NCBI GenBank assembly: GCA_964395545.1
Contig: CAYNAW010000011.1
Span: 1 to 34,329 of the forward strand
Length of the DNA: 34,329 bases
Source: CAYGVX01 sp964395545
GTDB lineage: Archaea; Thermoproteota; Bathyarchaeia; Bathyarchaeales; SOJC01
Reading direction: 5' to 3'
In this document: positions 1 through 9,317 of the stretch, one piece after another
Numbering within the stretch: the stretch's first letter is position 1
Layout: each line of letters starts with the position of its first letter
Translations under genes and position numbers: made by a program
Notes under the pieces: model-generated
Seen by the model: only the letters and a program-made list of their open reading frames with translations
Told to the model about the DNA's origin: nothing
The model's database searches: none

Positions 1-1
1 G

Positions 2-304
2 TTCCAACACGTCACGATCCTCGACCCCGACGAGATCCTCACATCATGGAAGACTGGAGATACCATCCAGGTGTGCCAGTCCCACCGGGATTTCGTGGAA
101 GACACCCCGCCTGGATTCACCCGGCTAGCCGAGTCCGCAGCCTGCCGAGTCGAGGCCATGAAGCACGACACCCGGCCCATCTACGGCATCCAAGCCCACA
201 TCGAACGAGCCACCCGCGACCAACCCGATGGCCACCAAGTTATCCGCAACTTCCTTGCACAGGTGGTCAGAAAACATGGATGGATATGTACGAAAGCTGG
301 CTAA
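2..304 (+). CDS. Class I glutamine amidotransferase domain, C-terminal part (5' end outside window)
   Basis: The frame is open from the window edge to a TAA at 302-304 and gives about 100 residues. The pattern is that of the C-terminal half of a class I (triad) glutamine amidotransferase: a QSHRD segment, a PPGFTRLAES segment and then RPIYGIQAHIE, which matches the usual YGVQFHPE motif. The catalytic His and Glu are kept, while the Pro between them is Ile. The nucleophilic Cys would lie upstream of the window. This order resembles the glutaminase subunit of GMP synthase, which archaea encode separately from the ATP-pyrophosphatase subunit, but other class I amidotransferases share it and the HPE change argues for caution. 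No start can be assigned. Confidence 0.7.
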   Translation, partial: FQHVTILDPDEILTSWKTGDTIQVCQSHRDFVEDTPPGFTRLAESAACRVEAMKHDTRPIYGIQAHIERATRDQPDGHQVIRNFLAQVVRKHGWICTKAG

Positions 305-852
305 CGCGATCCATAACTCAGCAGTGGAGAAGGGATTTGGCGTCTACGACGAGGTGAGCTCTGCGCGCGACTTTCAGTGTCAATTCTGCATAAATCACCA
401 ATGCACATAGTTAAGATTGCACACCTGTGACGCGATCTGCCACAGATCAAGGTTTCGTGATTCCAGCGTGAGGAATCCATCCAGTCCTCTAACTCCCTCA
501 AGTCTTCCAACGATGTCTGACAATGCCGGTATCTGTTCTGGAAAGGCTTCCATTTTTCACTGTTCTATCGGAGATATATCGCGTTTTCCAGCATTCTTCT
601 TGCTTTTTGGTGCCATTACGATGCCCATTCTTCATTCATCATATATGCAAACCTAGCGGAGTTACTCGCTTCAAGTAGTTCCCCAAACTCCACATTCGGC
701 ACTTCCTCCAAGGCGCTATGGGATTGAAAAACCTCGGCGCGCGCACAATCGTGTCGTTGGCTGACATAAAAAGGCAGCGGAAATACCGTGCGCGCTGCCC
801 TACACAAACCTTATAAAGATTGCTTGATTGGATTTATTTGGGAAAGGATTCA
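305..852. other. Intergenic region with no supported gene; promoter at its right end
   Basis: About 550 bases separate the amidotransferase stop from the next ATG. Several short frames are open on the minus strand (807-616, 616-557, 553-395) and lie end to end, which might be a decayed gene, but none resembles a known family and none has a convincing ribosome binding site. Alternating GC runs lie at 362-369, 737-746 and 789-795. The clear signal is the TATA-like promoter near 810. Confidence 0.5.
803..818 (+). promoter_or_regulatory. Archaeal BRE/TATA promoter for the surface protein at 853
   Basis: The sequence CTTATAAAG at 810-818 is a good archaeal TATA box, with an A-rich BRE-like stretch just upstream. 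Transcription would be expected to begin about 25 bases downstream, near 838-842. A purine-rich ribosome binding site (GGAAAGG) around 841-848 sits just before the ATG at 853. Confidence 0.5.
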
Positions 853-1836
853 ATGATGCGTCATCTCGCATGTATGATGACTTCTGTTCTACTTCTTTCT
901 TTTCTTGTCGTCGTTCCTGGAAAAGCTGCGATATTGAGTGTGTCAAGCGTCTACATAGAACCCACTGGAATAGAAGATCCATCAACACATGAATGGACAG
1001 GTTCATTTTGGGTCATTGCAGCGACCACGGATACGAAGGAGTCATACTTGCTCTATAGATTCAACGAGACCGAATCTGCCTCGTTTGGACAAAACAAGAT
1101 TGGCAGTGAAACGATAGTTCCGACAGCAACAATAAGAATCAAGATAACCCCAAGACAGCCCTACTGGGAGCGAGAACTCACGTTTAACCGTTACTTAGTC
1201 TACCCCCAGACGTATGGAGCCTATCGCAACTCGTGGCTTAAGACTGTGAGTAAGCTTTTGGACAACTCTGCGCCACCTCTCTATGCAAACGTGTCAGAAT
1301 GTAATAGTACCACCGTGTGGACGTTGCATACTCCATTTGATGTCGAAGTCGAAAAAATCGGTGTCACATCTTTTACACAAACTGTTTCAATCGACACAGT
1401 AGGTGGCACAAGCATTGCAACCGTTTCGAATCCTGCTGACAACTCTGAGAAACTGATGATAATGGATCTGGGTAAGGTCGGGACTGGGTATGGTCAACCG
1501 GCGACAGAAGGCCTTCTGATCTTCAATGGAACAATCGCTTTTACGAGAACCACCCAAGTGGTGAACGCTATTAGATATGGAAGGGATCGGGATACGGGTC
1601 AGATAATACAAGATGAAAACTACGCCTTTTACTGGTTCGGCGGAGGGGCACTACACCTCGCAACCGGCGATGAAGGAGTGAAGAGGTTGGCTATTGGGAA
1701 GATAAGTCGCCTAACCACATGTGGAGACATGGCGTTGGCCAAGCAGCATACAACAAGCTTGTTGCGGACGGAGATTTCGCAGGTTCATATCGCGACGATG
1801 GTCCAAATTGGTGGGATGAGCGAGCGAGACCTGTAG
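853..1836 (+). CDS. Secreted surface protein, N-terminal part of a frame-split gene
   Basis: An ATG at 853 follows GGAAAGG with proper spacing; an in-frame TTG at 820 would add an unlikely leader and lies next to the TATA box. The product begins with a Sec-type signal peptide: polar start, hydrophobic run LLLSFLVVV, then a likely cleavage site near residue 25. The rest is Thr/Ser-rich and beta-like, and I recognise no named domain. The frame ends at 1836, but after about 1674 the amino-acid sequence loses coherence, while another frame opened by the TGA at 1671 continues smoothly to 2588 and ends in a membrane anchor. One gene of about 578 codons with a single-base deletion near 1674-1690 explains both halves. 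The final ~50 codons here are probably not native. Confidence 0.7.
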   Translation: MMRHLACMMTSVLLLSFLVVVPGKAAILSVSSVYIEPTGIEDPSTHEWTGSFWVIAATTDTKESYLLYRFNETESASFGQNKIGSETIVPTATIRIKITPRQPYWERELTFNRYLVYPQTYGAYRNSWLKTVSKLLDNSAPPLYANVSECNSTTVWTLHTPFDVEVEKIGVTSFTQTVSIDTVGGTSIATVSNPADNSEKLMIMDLGKVGTGYGQPATEGLLIFNGTIAFTRTTQVVNAIRYGRDRDTGQIIQDENYAFYWFGGGALHLATGDEGVKRLAIGKISRLTTCGDMALAKQHTTSLLRTEISQVHIATMVQIGGMSERDL

Positions 1837-2588
1837 CTGCAGACGTATTAAGCGACAACTCGGATACGAAACCCAACGGTTTAAGTCTCGTGAACTACCT
1901 GAAAAACACATTTTCATCTGAATTCCAGGACTTGAATAGGTATTGGGAACAAGGATGGACAATGGGCGACAACAAGTTGCGTATTTACTTGCCTTATGGC
2001 GCTGCTTCAAGCCTGATCACTATCAGAATATCAACCGAATTGGCAGATTCAGTCGTTTATCAGCCTCTTGTGGGATTTGGCAAGTGTGAACAAGCTTTCT
2101 GGGATTCTACGAAGACAGCAGGCTCAACGATAAGTAATAAAGATACAGCAATTCTGAAGATTAGACAGTCAGCCACAAGCACGTCAAAAATAACGGTCAC
2201 ACCTTCCATACCTTCTGGTGTACCCGCCTCAGTGACCCCGCTGATGGATAGCGCCATTGTTGACCCAGACAGCGTCCATACTTTTCGGTTCAAGGTCACG
2301 AATCTGGGCACTCCGACAAATCAGACATCTGCGGTCACATTTGCCATTAGCAATGACTTGGGAACGGTAACAGATACCAAAACGCTGAGCTTCGAGCTTA
2401 CAGCACCTCAGGAAGACCCTGCTGATCCTCAGCCTTCACCTAGGCTGCCGCCTGCCTCGGGACAGCTTGCGGAAGGAGACCCGCTGTTCGTGTGGTTAAT
2501 CGCGGTGGTCGTGATTATGGCGGGGGGGCTCGGTGCATACACGCTGTATTCTCGCCGTGCCGCGCGCAAGAAAGCGCAAGCTCAGTGA
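1719..2588 (+). CDS. C-terminal part of the frame-split surface protein, membrane-anchored
   Basis: This frame is open from 1674 and continues the protein begun at 853 in the -1 frame. The ATG at 1719 is only the first Met and has no ribosome binding site, so independent translation is doubtful. The product has a beta-rich extracellular portion, including an Ig-like stretch around 2190-2400 containing FRFKVTNLGTP, then a Pro-rich spacer, a transmembrane helix (LFVWLIAVVVIMAGG) and a short positively charged tail. That end is typical of archaeal surface proteins held by a C-terminal anchor. The stop at 2586-2588 lies close to the start of the next gene, suggesting co-transcription. Confidence 0.7.
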   Translation: MWRHGVGQAAYNKLVADGDFAGSYRDDGPNWWDERARPVAADVLSDNSDTKPNGLSLVNYLKNTFSSEFQDLNRYWEQGWTMGDNKLRIYLPYGAASSLITIRISTELADSVVYQPLVGFGKCEQAFWDSTKTAGSTISNKDTAILKIRQSATSTSKITVTPSIPSGVPASVTPLMDSAIVDPDSVHTFRFKVTNLGTPTNQTSAVTFAISNDLGTVTDTKTLSFELTAPQEDPADPQPSPRLPPASGQLAEGDPLFVWLIAVVVIMAGGLGAYTLYSRRAARKKAQAQ

Positions 2589-2614
2589 ACCTAACCTTGT
2601 TGGAGTGCTCGTCT

Positions 2615-3091
2615 TTGAAACCACGTGGAAGAAACCTGTTCATTGCTGTCAGCTGTCTAGGGGTCCTCGTCGCGAGCCTAACTGTGTACTATTACTATGC
2701 GATTCCGCGACTGGCAAACCGCGTTGAGCTCTCTGGCCTGGATCTTGGTGATCTCGATATGGTTGGTCCCGTGCCTGCGTCTGCCGAAATTATACTGATT
2801 TTCGAAGTGCAGAACCCGAACGTGTTGCCCGTCTACGTCTCAAGTGGGGAGTTTGATGTCTTCATAAACGGTCAACACTTGGCGAAGGGGGATATCCCTT
2901 CCTTCTTCGTCTGGGGCGGTGGTCTCCAGAGAGTTGCAGTGCCGGTGCGGAGCTCTTTGGTCGGGGTGGCGATGTCAATTGGCGGTTTGCTCCTTGGGGG
3001 CGGGAGAATAACTGTAGACGTGCAGGGCACATTTAACGTACTGATTCTCAGTGTTCCTTTTGAAACGACTCTCTATAATGCAACGCTGTGA
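2615..3091 (+). CDS. LEA14-like (LEA_2/WHy-type) membrane-anchored protein
   Basis: The product of about 158 residues has an N-terminal signal anchor (LFIAVSCLGVLVASLTVYYYY) followed by a domain with the LEA14/WHy pattern: a segment ending in IILIFEVQNPNVLPVYVSSG, then a short 'FINGQHLAKGD' strand and later V-rich beta strands. LEA_2 domains are fibronectin-like folds found in archaeal membrane-anchored proteins, often linked to stress but without an enzymatic role. The start is uncertain. TTG at 2615 has GGAG nine bases upstream and starts just before the anchor. GTG at 2585 overlaps the upstream stop by four bases and would also fit an operon. It is probably co-transcribed with the anchored protein before it. 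Confidence 0.6.
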   Translation: MKPRGRNLFIAVSCLGVLVASLTVYYYYAIPRLANRVELSGLDLGDLDMVGPVPASAEIILIFEVQNPNVLPVYVSSGEFDVFINGQHLAKGDIPSFFVWGGGLQRVAVPVRSSLVGVAMSIGGLLLGGGRITVDVQGTFNVLILSVPFETTLYNATL

Positions 3092-3205
3092 AATGCGCCC
3101 TATTGCGCGCGTGCATTCCTCGTGTTTCTATTGCATTGATACACAAGTGTCCTAATAGTGCGCCATTTCATGTTCTAGAAGACGATTCCACAAAACATAT
3201 CAACA

Positions 3206-3253
3206 CTTTATAGGCATAGATGGAATTCACAGATACTTAGAGAGGAAAAGGAG
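3206..3253 (+). promoter_or_regulatory. TATA box and ribosome binding site for the large secreted protein
   Basis: CTTTATAGG at 3206-3214 is a TATA-like element. The purine-rich AAAGGAGA at 3247-3253 is a strong ribosome binding site about eight bases before the ATG at 3262. The expected transcript start is near 3238, giving a short leader. Confidence 0.5.
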
Positions 3254-3261
3254 AAAGTAGA

Positions 3262-6200
3262 ATGAAGAAACTTGCATCTACAATTCTGTCTCTACTCGTT
3301 CTTTCATCAACATTTACATTCCTGTCATTCAGCTTCCCAGGAGCACGTGCGGATTCCAGCGCGCTCTCTGTGCTTGAATTTAATGCGTTCGACGATTTGA
3401 CAATACTATACGACGAAGATACAATTCTGTTGAATTTAAAACATCATCTGAACATGCCTGCATCGCCGCTCGCTGACATATATAGGCAGGCCTTCAGCGT
3501 TTTAGACTGTAACATTGAGGAAGAGATGCCGATACCGGAGAGTGTAGCAGTAGTTCCAGAGATCGTGATTGGAGGCTTTCCAAATGCTTCTGAAAATTCG
3601 ATGCCAATTCGTGAGCAGTTTTACAGGGCATTGTCCCAAGAATATGATTCTTCGTTGGGATTGGACACGATAGTGGTGAACTCTAGTATGGTGCCCATAG
3701 GTGACTTCGGCGAATTCAGGATATATGTGGACATTATGGCCTTTCCGCAGGTCTCTTCCTGCCTACCGGGCAACTCAGGCGAAACATGGATACTCGGACT
3801 TGGACCAGCAGACCCCGCAAGGTTTGCAGAGTATGTGTTCACGCAGGTGACTTTTCTGAAGATGCTGCTGCAGCAATTGCCAGGTGAGCAAGTATACAAG
3901 AATGCATGGTCTGTCAGAATAAGTCTTCCAGACGATGATAATGGTGCACTGCTCAACTGCGATGAACTGTCAGCTCTGAGTTGGTTGGTCGATCTTGGAG
4001 GAGGAAACTACCTGGAGGCATCAACACGCATGGAAACACGCGATTCATTGACTTTAAACGAAACAATGATCGTGACCGAACAGAACATGACTATGCCGAT
4101 CGAAGATCTTGGCTACGCGTTTGAAGGCTACAAGAGTTTCATGATCAAATACTCTACATCTTGGGTCGAAGACGGTGAAATCCGTGGAAGCACGCTCGAC
4201 TACCAAATCTTGCAGGAATCAGTTGGCGCAAGCGTTTCTGCCGCAGCTGCTTCAGCCACTGGTTCCATCACATCCAGCAACGGCTTCAGCTGGTCGTATT
4301 CGTTGAAATTTCCTACGCTCAGCAAAAGCGGTGATAGTAGGAATGAGGATGAATTGCCATGGTGGCCACCGGATGGCGCTCCAGAAGATTCTTATCTCAC
4401 GTACGAGGCCAGCCTTGATCTCGTTGCTACGTTCTCCGTTCAATGGGATCCAACTTTTCCCGTTTTCGGGCTTGATTACTTCAGATCTTCAATTAGACTT
4501 GAGGCCGAAGCAAGGTTGGATGTTGAAGCTGGAATCTGTGGATGGACATACAGCGAGGAATTCAAGATCTTCGAAGTCCCTGTTACCAAGCTCACATTCT
4601 TCATTGGTCCAGTTCCTGTGTACGTGGACTTGACTCTGGGCGCCAAAGCATGTTTGGACATCGAATTTACCGTAGGACCAAAAATCAGTGCCGGATGTAC
4701 TGCAATTGGCTGGATTGAATATGGAGTGGAATATAGCGAGAACGGAGGGCTGACCTTTATTGACCAACGTGGCATGACTGGTGAGTTTATCCCACCAACT
4801 TTGACCTCTGCAGATGAAATAGTTGCCGAAGTCACTCCAAGCATCCCCATAGATCTCTGGGCGAAATTCTATGCAATTGCAGGGCCTGATTTGGTGTTCG
4901 AACCATACATCACTGCAATTTTCTCATACTCAGTAATAACGCAAAAACTCACGATAGAAGTCACAATCGGTCTGAAGATTTCTTTTGTTTTTCGCCTTGA
5001 TGACAATCTCAAGAAACTGCTCAAGGACATCGCCAGCTTTGACCTTGGGTACGAATGGGACTTTGCCTTACTGCACTACGTGTGGGCAGAACATCATGAT
5101 GTGGGAATTAAGAACCTCAAAGTCGCGAAACCTTACATCTACCGAGGCGACATTGTGGACATTTCAGTCATCGTCAAGAATCAAGGCTTCACGCTTCAAC
5201 ATGATATGATAAGCTTTGATGTGAAAGTCCTGTGTGATGACATCGAGATTGGCATGGAGTCCGTTTCAGATTTGGCAGAAGGTTCAGAGACAACCGTGGG
5301 TTTCACTTGGGACACGTCAGGCGTACCGATCGGAAAGCGTACCATCAAGGCAGAACTGCTTAACATCAACCCTGCTGAGGAAGTCGACGAGAACGATTAT
5401 GCAAAAAACGATATCTTTGAAACCGAAGTAGAGATATCGCCTGTAGATTTCTACATCACTTATGCCTCTGAAACAACGTGGTACAAGCCCGGAGAAACTA
5501 CGGAAACTGTAGTGTGGGTAAAGAACTTGCGCCCTGTCAGGACTGCTTTCTGGTTCGGAGTAAGCTTCAAAGACTCTGCGGAAGAATCCGAAAAGTATGA
5601 TCCACAGATATCCAAGACACCGGAGTCAGCCACACTTAATCCAGAGGAGACCGCCTCATTTGTAGTCACGTGGACAATACCTGCTGATGCTCCATTCGGC
5701 TGGTACAAATCATACCAAATAGCCCTGAACTGCTGGGAAGATGACACTTTCAGAGAAAAATACATAGACAATATTGAGTGGGCTGATGTTTTCTATGTCT
5801 ACGAGCTCCAAATTCTCTTGCCCACAACAGAGCGACCAGCACCAGCCGGTGACCCAGAGAACCCAAATGCCATCTCTGTTTCTGTTAGATGGATTCCAAC
5901 AATGCTAAGTAATCTTCTGCAAGAAGAGTCAGTTTTTTCGGCGAAAATTGGCGATCAGTCTGCTGGATGTGAGCTTCAGCCGGTTGGCCTTCCACAATCA
6001 GGCGATGACTTTGAAACCATTTATCACAGATGGCTTCATGGATTGTACGAACTGAGAATCTATCCTCCTGCACAGCTGAGTGAGGGGCTCTATGATCTGA
6101 ACATTGCTGTAACAATGGGTGAGCTAACGGATTCAGGCCTGATCGTGAACGCAGTGGAGTATACCAGTGGACTATCCGCAGAACCGACTTCAAAAGGTTT

Positions 6201-8097
6201 GGCTTGGCTTCGGACTAGCCAATACAGCGATGGTTCTTGGCGGAGTAGTGTAGGAGTCACCGCTCTCTGTGTGCTGGCGTTTCTAAACGCAGGTTACGAC
6301 GAAACAGACCCTGACGTGAATCAGGCCATCCAGTACCTTTTGTCCAAAGTACACCCTGATGGCTCGATCTACGTCGCTTCTGGAAGCAAAGAATACGAAA
6401 CATCTTTGGCTGTATTGGCCCTGGTAGCAACGTACAATGACGCCCACACAATAGAAATCGACAATGCGAGAAACTGGCTCGTGAATTCCCAGTGGGATGA
6501 AAGCTGCTTATGGGGAAGCGTAAACAAAGACTCATGGTTCTATGGCGGGTTCGGATACGGATACAGCGTTCGACCAGATCTCTCAAACACGCAGTTTGTC
6601 GCGCTTGCATTAGACGCAGCCGGACTGCCCAAAGATGACCCGGCCTGGACAAAACTGCAAGTGTTTCTACACAGATGCCAGAGAGTGGACTTTCCGATTA
6701 CGTTAACAATTGACGGCCAGGAGTACACTGTACAGCCGTATAACAGCGGAGGCTTCGATGGCGGCTTTGGTTACACTCCAGGCTCAGACTCTTGGGGTAG
6801 CATGACAGGCGCGGGCATTTGGGGGCTGATGCTGTCGGGAGTGTCAAAGAACGATCCCAGGGTGGCTAGGGCTATCGATTGGGTTGTTAGCCACTACACC
6901 TGGGAGACAAACCCGGGACCAGGCTCACGCGCATACTACTACTATCTGTCCATGGCCAAAGCCCTCACCCTGTATGGAGAGAAAGTGATAGGAGGGCACG
7001 ACTGGTATCAGGACCTCTACAGCAAGATAACGAGCCCTGCTGAAATGATATTGGAGGGTGACGACAAAGCGAAGTGGATTCCTTCGGGATACGAGGACTA
7101 CGTCCCAGATCTGCCAACTGCCTACGCAATACTATCACTTCAAACAAGAGCCTCGGCTCCGCCAGTCCAACGACTTTCATATCTCACGTTCATCCTGAAT
7201 TCAAACAGCCTCATCAGGATACTAGACCCGGAAGGCAACCTTGTTGGCTACAACTATGTGACTGGCCTCGGGGAGAACAACCTTCCAACAGCCATCTATT
7301 CAGGACCGCTATCTGAAACACAGTACGTCGTCATTGTCAATCCAAAACTGGGCACATACAAGCTTGAGTTGGTTGGCACTGCGAGCGGTTCATATGAGTT
7401 GGTAATCCAAGGTAACTACGGAGAAGTGGCAACTGACGTAGTCAGGTTTGCAGGACCAGTGTCACAAGCTATGTTGTTGACCTCAGATGTAGACGTCACC
7501 TCGATAGTCGGACCGATCGACATATATGCAGATCCGCCCTCCTTCAAGGAGATTGTCCAAGTAAGAGCAACTGTTGAACCACATCTCAATGCACTAAACC
7601 TGAAAGCCACTAGCGAGAGCTTAAGTTTCCACATTGAGCTCCCAGAAGGCCAGCTAACAATAGGTGACATCGTCGTCTCGAGCATATGCCTTAACAACAC
7701 TATATCGGTAAGTTCAGATACGGTGCCAGAAGTTGGAGATTGGGATAACGACGGTACTCTAGATCTAGCATTGATCTTCAGCAGATCAGAAATCGCAGAC
7801 TACCTTACTGCTGCGGGCATAACTAATGGTGAGGTGTCATTCACTCTGACAGGGTTATTTAGTAGGATTACCTCATTCGAAGGATCAATCACCATATCGG
7901 TTTCAACACTGATTGGCGATGTGAATTGTGACGCAAAGGTCGACATCTACGACGTTGTTTCGGCTGGGAGAAGCTATCGTTCGAGCGAGGGCGAGGCAAA
8001 CTGGAATCCTAACGCGAACTTCGCAAAACCATGGACAGGCATAGACATATACGATTTGGTGACCATCGTATCACACTTTGGCGAAGAATATCCATAG
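3262..8097 (+). CDS. Large secreted multidomain protein: CARDB, alpha/alpha toroid, dockerin-like C-terminus
   Basis: The 1611-residue product starts with a Sec signal peptide (residues 1-30, ending near GARAD). Residues ~31-610 are beta-rich and unassigned. Residues ~613-725 form a CARDB-type Ig-like module, followed by two further Ig-like segments up to ~970. Residues ~976-1292 carry repeated G-W-L/QNxDGSW-like units with alternating helices (for example GLAWLRTSQYSDGSW), the pattern of the squalene-cyclase/prenyltransferase alpha/alpha toroid used by secreted archaeal proteins as a binding or lyase-like fold. A beta module follows (~1300-1400). Residues 1552-1611 are a dockerin-like double calcium loop (GDVNCDAKVDIYDVV and WTGIDIYDLVTIVSHFG). 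There is no membrane anchor, so retention may depend on the dockerin-like module. It is transcribed alone from its own promoter and followed by oligo-T terminators. Confidence 0.85.
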   Translation: MKKLASTILSLLVLSSTFTFLSFSFPGARADSSALSVLEFNAFDDLTILYDEDTILLNLKHHLNMPASPLADIYRQAFSVLDCNIEEEMPIPESVAVVPEIVIGGFPNASENSMPIREQFYRALSQEYDSSLGLDTIVVNSSMVPIGDFGEFRIYVDIMAFPQVSSCLPGNSGETWILGLGPADPARFAEYVFTQVTFLKMLLQQLPGEQVYKNAWSVRISLPDDDNGALLNCDELSALSWLVDLGGGNYLEASTRMETRDSLTLNETMIVTEQNMTMPIEDLGYAFEGYKSFMIKYSTSWVEDGEIRGSTLDYQILQESVGASVSAAAASATGSITSSNGFSWSYSLKFPTLSKSGDSRNEDELPWWPPDGAPEDSYLTYEASLDLVATFSVQWDPTFPVFGLDYFRSSIRLEAEARLDVEAGICGWTYSEEFKIFEVPVTKLTFFIGPVPVYVDLTLGAKACLDIEFTVGPKISAGCTAIGWIEYGVEYSENGGLTFIDQRGMTGEFIPPTLTSADEIVAEVTPSIPIDLWAKFYAIAGPDLVFEPYITAIFSYSVITQKLTIEVTIGLKISFVFRLDDNLKKLLKDIASFDLGYEWDFALLHYVWAEHHDVGIKNLKVAKPYIYRGDIVDISVIVKNQGFTLQHDMISFDVKVLCDDIEIGMESVSDLAEGSETTVGFTWDTSGVPIGKRTIKAELLNINPAEEVDENDYAKNDIFETEVEISPVDFYITYASETTWYKPGETTETVVWVKNLRPVRTAFWFGVSFKDSAEESEKYDPQISKTPESATLNPEETASFVVTWTIPADAPFGWYKSYQIALNCWEDDTFREKYIDNIEWADVFYVYELQILLPTTERPAPAGDPENPNAISVSVRWIPTMLSNLLQEESVFSAKIGDQSAGCELQPVGLPQSGDDFETIYHRWLHGLYELRIYPPAQLSEGLYDLNIAVTMGELTDSGLIVNAVEYTSGLSAEPTSKGLAWLRTSQYSDGSWRSSVGVTALCVLAFLNAGYDETDPDVNQAIQYLLSKVHPDGSIYVASGSKEYETSLAVLALVATYNDAHTIEIDNARNWLVNSQWDESCLWGSVNKDSWFYGGFGYGYSVRPDLSNTQFVALALDAAGLPKDDPAWTKLQVFLHRCQRVDFPITLTIDGQEYTVQPYNSGGFDGGFGYTPGSDSWGSMTGAGIWGLMLSGVSKNDPRVARAIDWVVSHYTWETNPGPGSRAYYYYLSMAKALTLYGEKVIGGHDWYQDLYSKITSPAEMILEGDDKAKWIPSGYEDYVPDLPTAYAILSLQTRASAPPVQRLSYLTFILNSNSLIRILDPEGNLVGYNYVTGLGENNLPTAIYSGPLSETQYVVIVNPKLGTYKLELVGTASGSYELVIQGNYGEVATDVVRFAGPVSQAMLLTSDVDVTSIVGPIDIYADPPSFKEIVQVRATVEPHLNALNLKATSESLSFHIELPEGQLTIGDIVVSSICLNNTISVSSDTVPEVGDWDNDGTLDLALIFSRSEIADYLTAAGITNGEVSFTLTGLFSRITSFEGSITISVSTLIGDVNCDAKVDIYDVVSAGRSYRSSEGEANWNPNANFAKPWTGIDIYDLVTIVSHFGEEYP

Positions 8098-8105
8098 CCC
8101 ACACG

Positions 8106-8123
8106 TTTTTTTTCCATTTTTTT
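8106..8123 (+). terminator. Oligo-T terminator after the large secreted protein
   Basis: Eight T residues at 8106-8113 and seven at 8117-8123 lie directly after the stop at 8095-8097. Archaeal RNA polymerase terminates at such T tracts without needing a hairpin. Confidence 0.6.
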
Positions 8124-8345
8124 CTACGCATACATGCATGACCTGCTAACACGTTTCGAAGGTCTGTGCACGCGCATCCGCCACACAGAGAAAAAAGAAT
8201 AGTTGTACGGGAGCCGTCTGCGCGCGCGCTGAAGACCGCTGCAGGCGAAGTGCTGGGAGACGGCGCACTGTGAACTGGCGGCGATGGCGCAAGCGGAAGC
8301 CGTGCACGCTCAACGCGAAGCGCGGAAAAACGGCAGAGGCGCAGT

Positions 8346-9047
8346 TTGACTTGCACGAAGTACCTGACGCGAGGGTTGCTGTTTCTGGTTCCCTTCGCGT
8401 TCTTGTTCATCACTTCCATTCGTTTCCTGCCTTGCTACATCGACGTGGGCGCATTCGAAATCAACCGCGGGTTCCTCATGGGCGTGTTCGCGACCTTCGG
8501 CAGCCTGTTCATCATGCTTCCGTACAGAACCTACCGGAGCGGACTCACAGGCGAACAGACAGTCGTCAAGAACCTCTCCGAGAAGCTGAGCAACGCCTAC
8601 TCACTGTTCAACGATGTGCTGCTTAAGGACGGAAAGCGCACGGGAAACGTTGACCACATCATCGTTGGCCCCACAGGCATATTCGTCATAGAAACAAAGA
8701 ACAACAAAGGGACCGTCACATACGATGGTAATCGTTGGACGGGCATAAGTGGGAGCCCCAGCCGACAAGCGATATCCAACACGTTCAGAGTCAAGGATAT
8801 CCTAAAAGGCTGTGAGGTCTTCAAGGAGAACGCGCCCTACGTCAACGCCGTTGTGGTGTTCACGAATAGCAAAGTCAGCCTTCAGCTATCCAAAAATCCT
8901 GAATGGTGCAAGGTGCTTCAGATTCGAGGGCTGACCGATTCGCGTCTCGCTGATTACATTAGGAGTGAACCCATACGATTCTCCGACGAAGAGGTCGCGT
9001 CAGTTGAGCGCGCGCTCAAAGCCAGAATCGCCAACTATGACGAATGA
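8346..9047 (+). CDS. NERD (nuclease-related) domain protein with two N-terminal membrane helices
   Basis: The 233-residue product has two hydrophobic helices (about residues 10-30 and 43-60), followed by a NERD domain, a member of the restriction-endonuclease-like (PD-(D/E)XK) fold. The expected residues are present: E70 in TGE, D103 in NVDHI, and E116-T-K118 in FVIETKN. The downstream region includes a VNAVVVFTNSKV strand typical of the family. It probably acts at the cytoplasmic face of the membrane; substrates of NERD proteins are largely unknown. The TTG at 8346 is chosen because a purine-rich GAGG precedes it and the helices start directly after it. It lies just upstream of, and convergent with, the minus-strand signalling cassette. 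No terminator is visible. Confidence 0.75.
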   Translation: MTCTKYLTRGLLFLVPFAFLFITSIRFLPCYIDVGAFEINRGFLMGVFATFGSLFIMLPYRTYRSGLTGEQTVVKNLSEKLSNAYSLFNDVLLKDGKRTGNVDHIIVGPTGIFVIETKNNKGTVTYDGNRWTGISGSPSRQAISNTFRVKDILKGCEVFKENAPYVNAVVVFTNSKVSLQLSKNPEWCKVLQIRGLTDSRLADYIRSEPIRFSDEEVASVERALKARIANYDE

Positions 9048-9105
9048 TCTTGAGCTTCGCGGGCGTACAGCTTTCCCCTCTTCCGTGATCAGTTCGTGTG
9101 CGTGG

Positions 9106-9138
9106 CTACCAACTTTCGCCGTAGTTGCCGACTGCTGT
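9106..9138 (-). pseudogene. Possible relic of a dockerin-like gene tail
   Basis: Read on the minus strand, the ten codons before a TAG at 9106-9108 give TAVGNYGESW, close to the IAAGNYGKSW that ends the intact secreted protein at 27177. Upstream codons do not keep the calcium-loop pattern. This is a short match and may be chance, but similar tails occur at 18101-18316 and 18594-18788. Confidence 0.3.
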
Positions 9139-9317
9139 TACAGGAGCAAACCTGCAAACAGCATCGTTTGCAGACTAGGCTTCTCTCCTACGGTTTTCTC
9201 AACAACTCGAAACCGTCATCTGGGCGAATTCTGCGAATTTGAAGACTTCCGCAAGTGCATTCTCACTTTCAAACCCTCTATTTGCCGCCCTCCGGGACCT
9301 TACGGTTCGAGACACGT

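Noticed and set aside
395..553. Minus-strand frame of 52 codons, preceded by two further short frames up to 807
   Set aside because: The composition looks partly protein-like, but no family resemblance or good ribosome binding site was found; it might be a decayed gene.
1671..1720. Programmed -1 ribosomal frameshift in the surface-protein gene
   Set aside because: No slippery heptamer or downstream structure is evident; a sequencing error or mutation is simpler.
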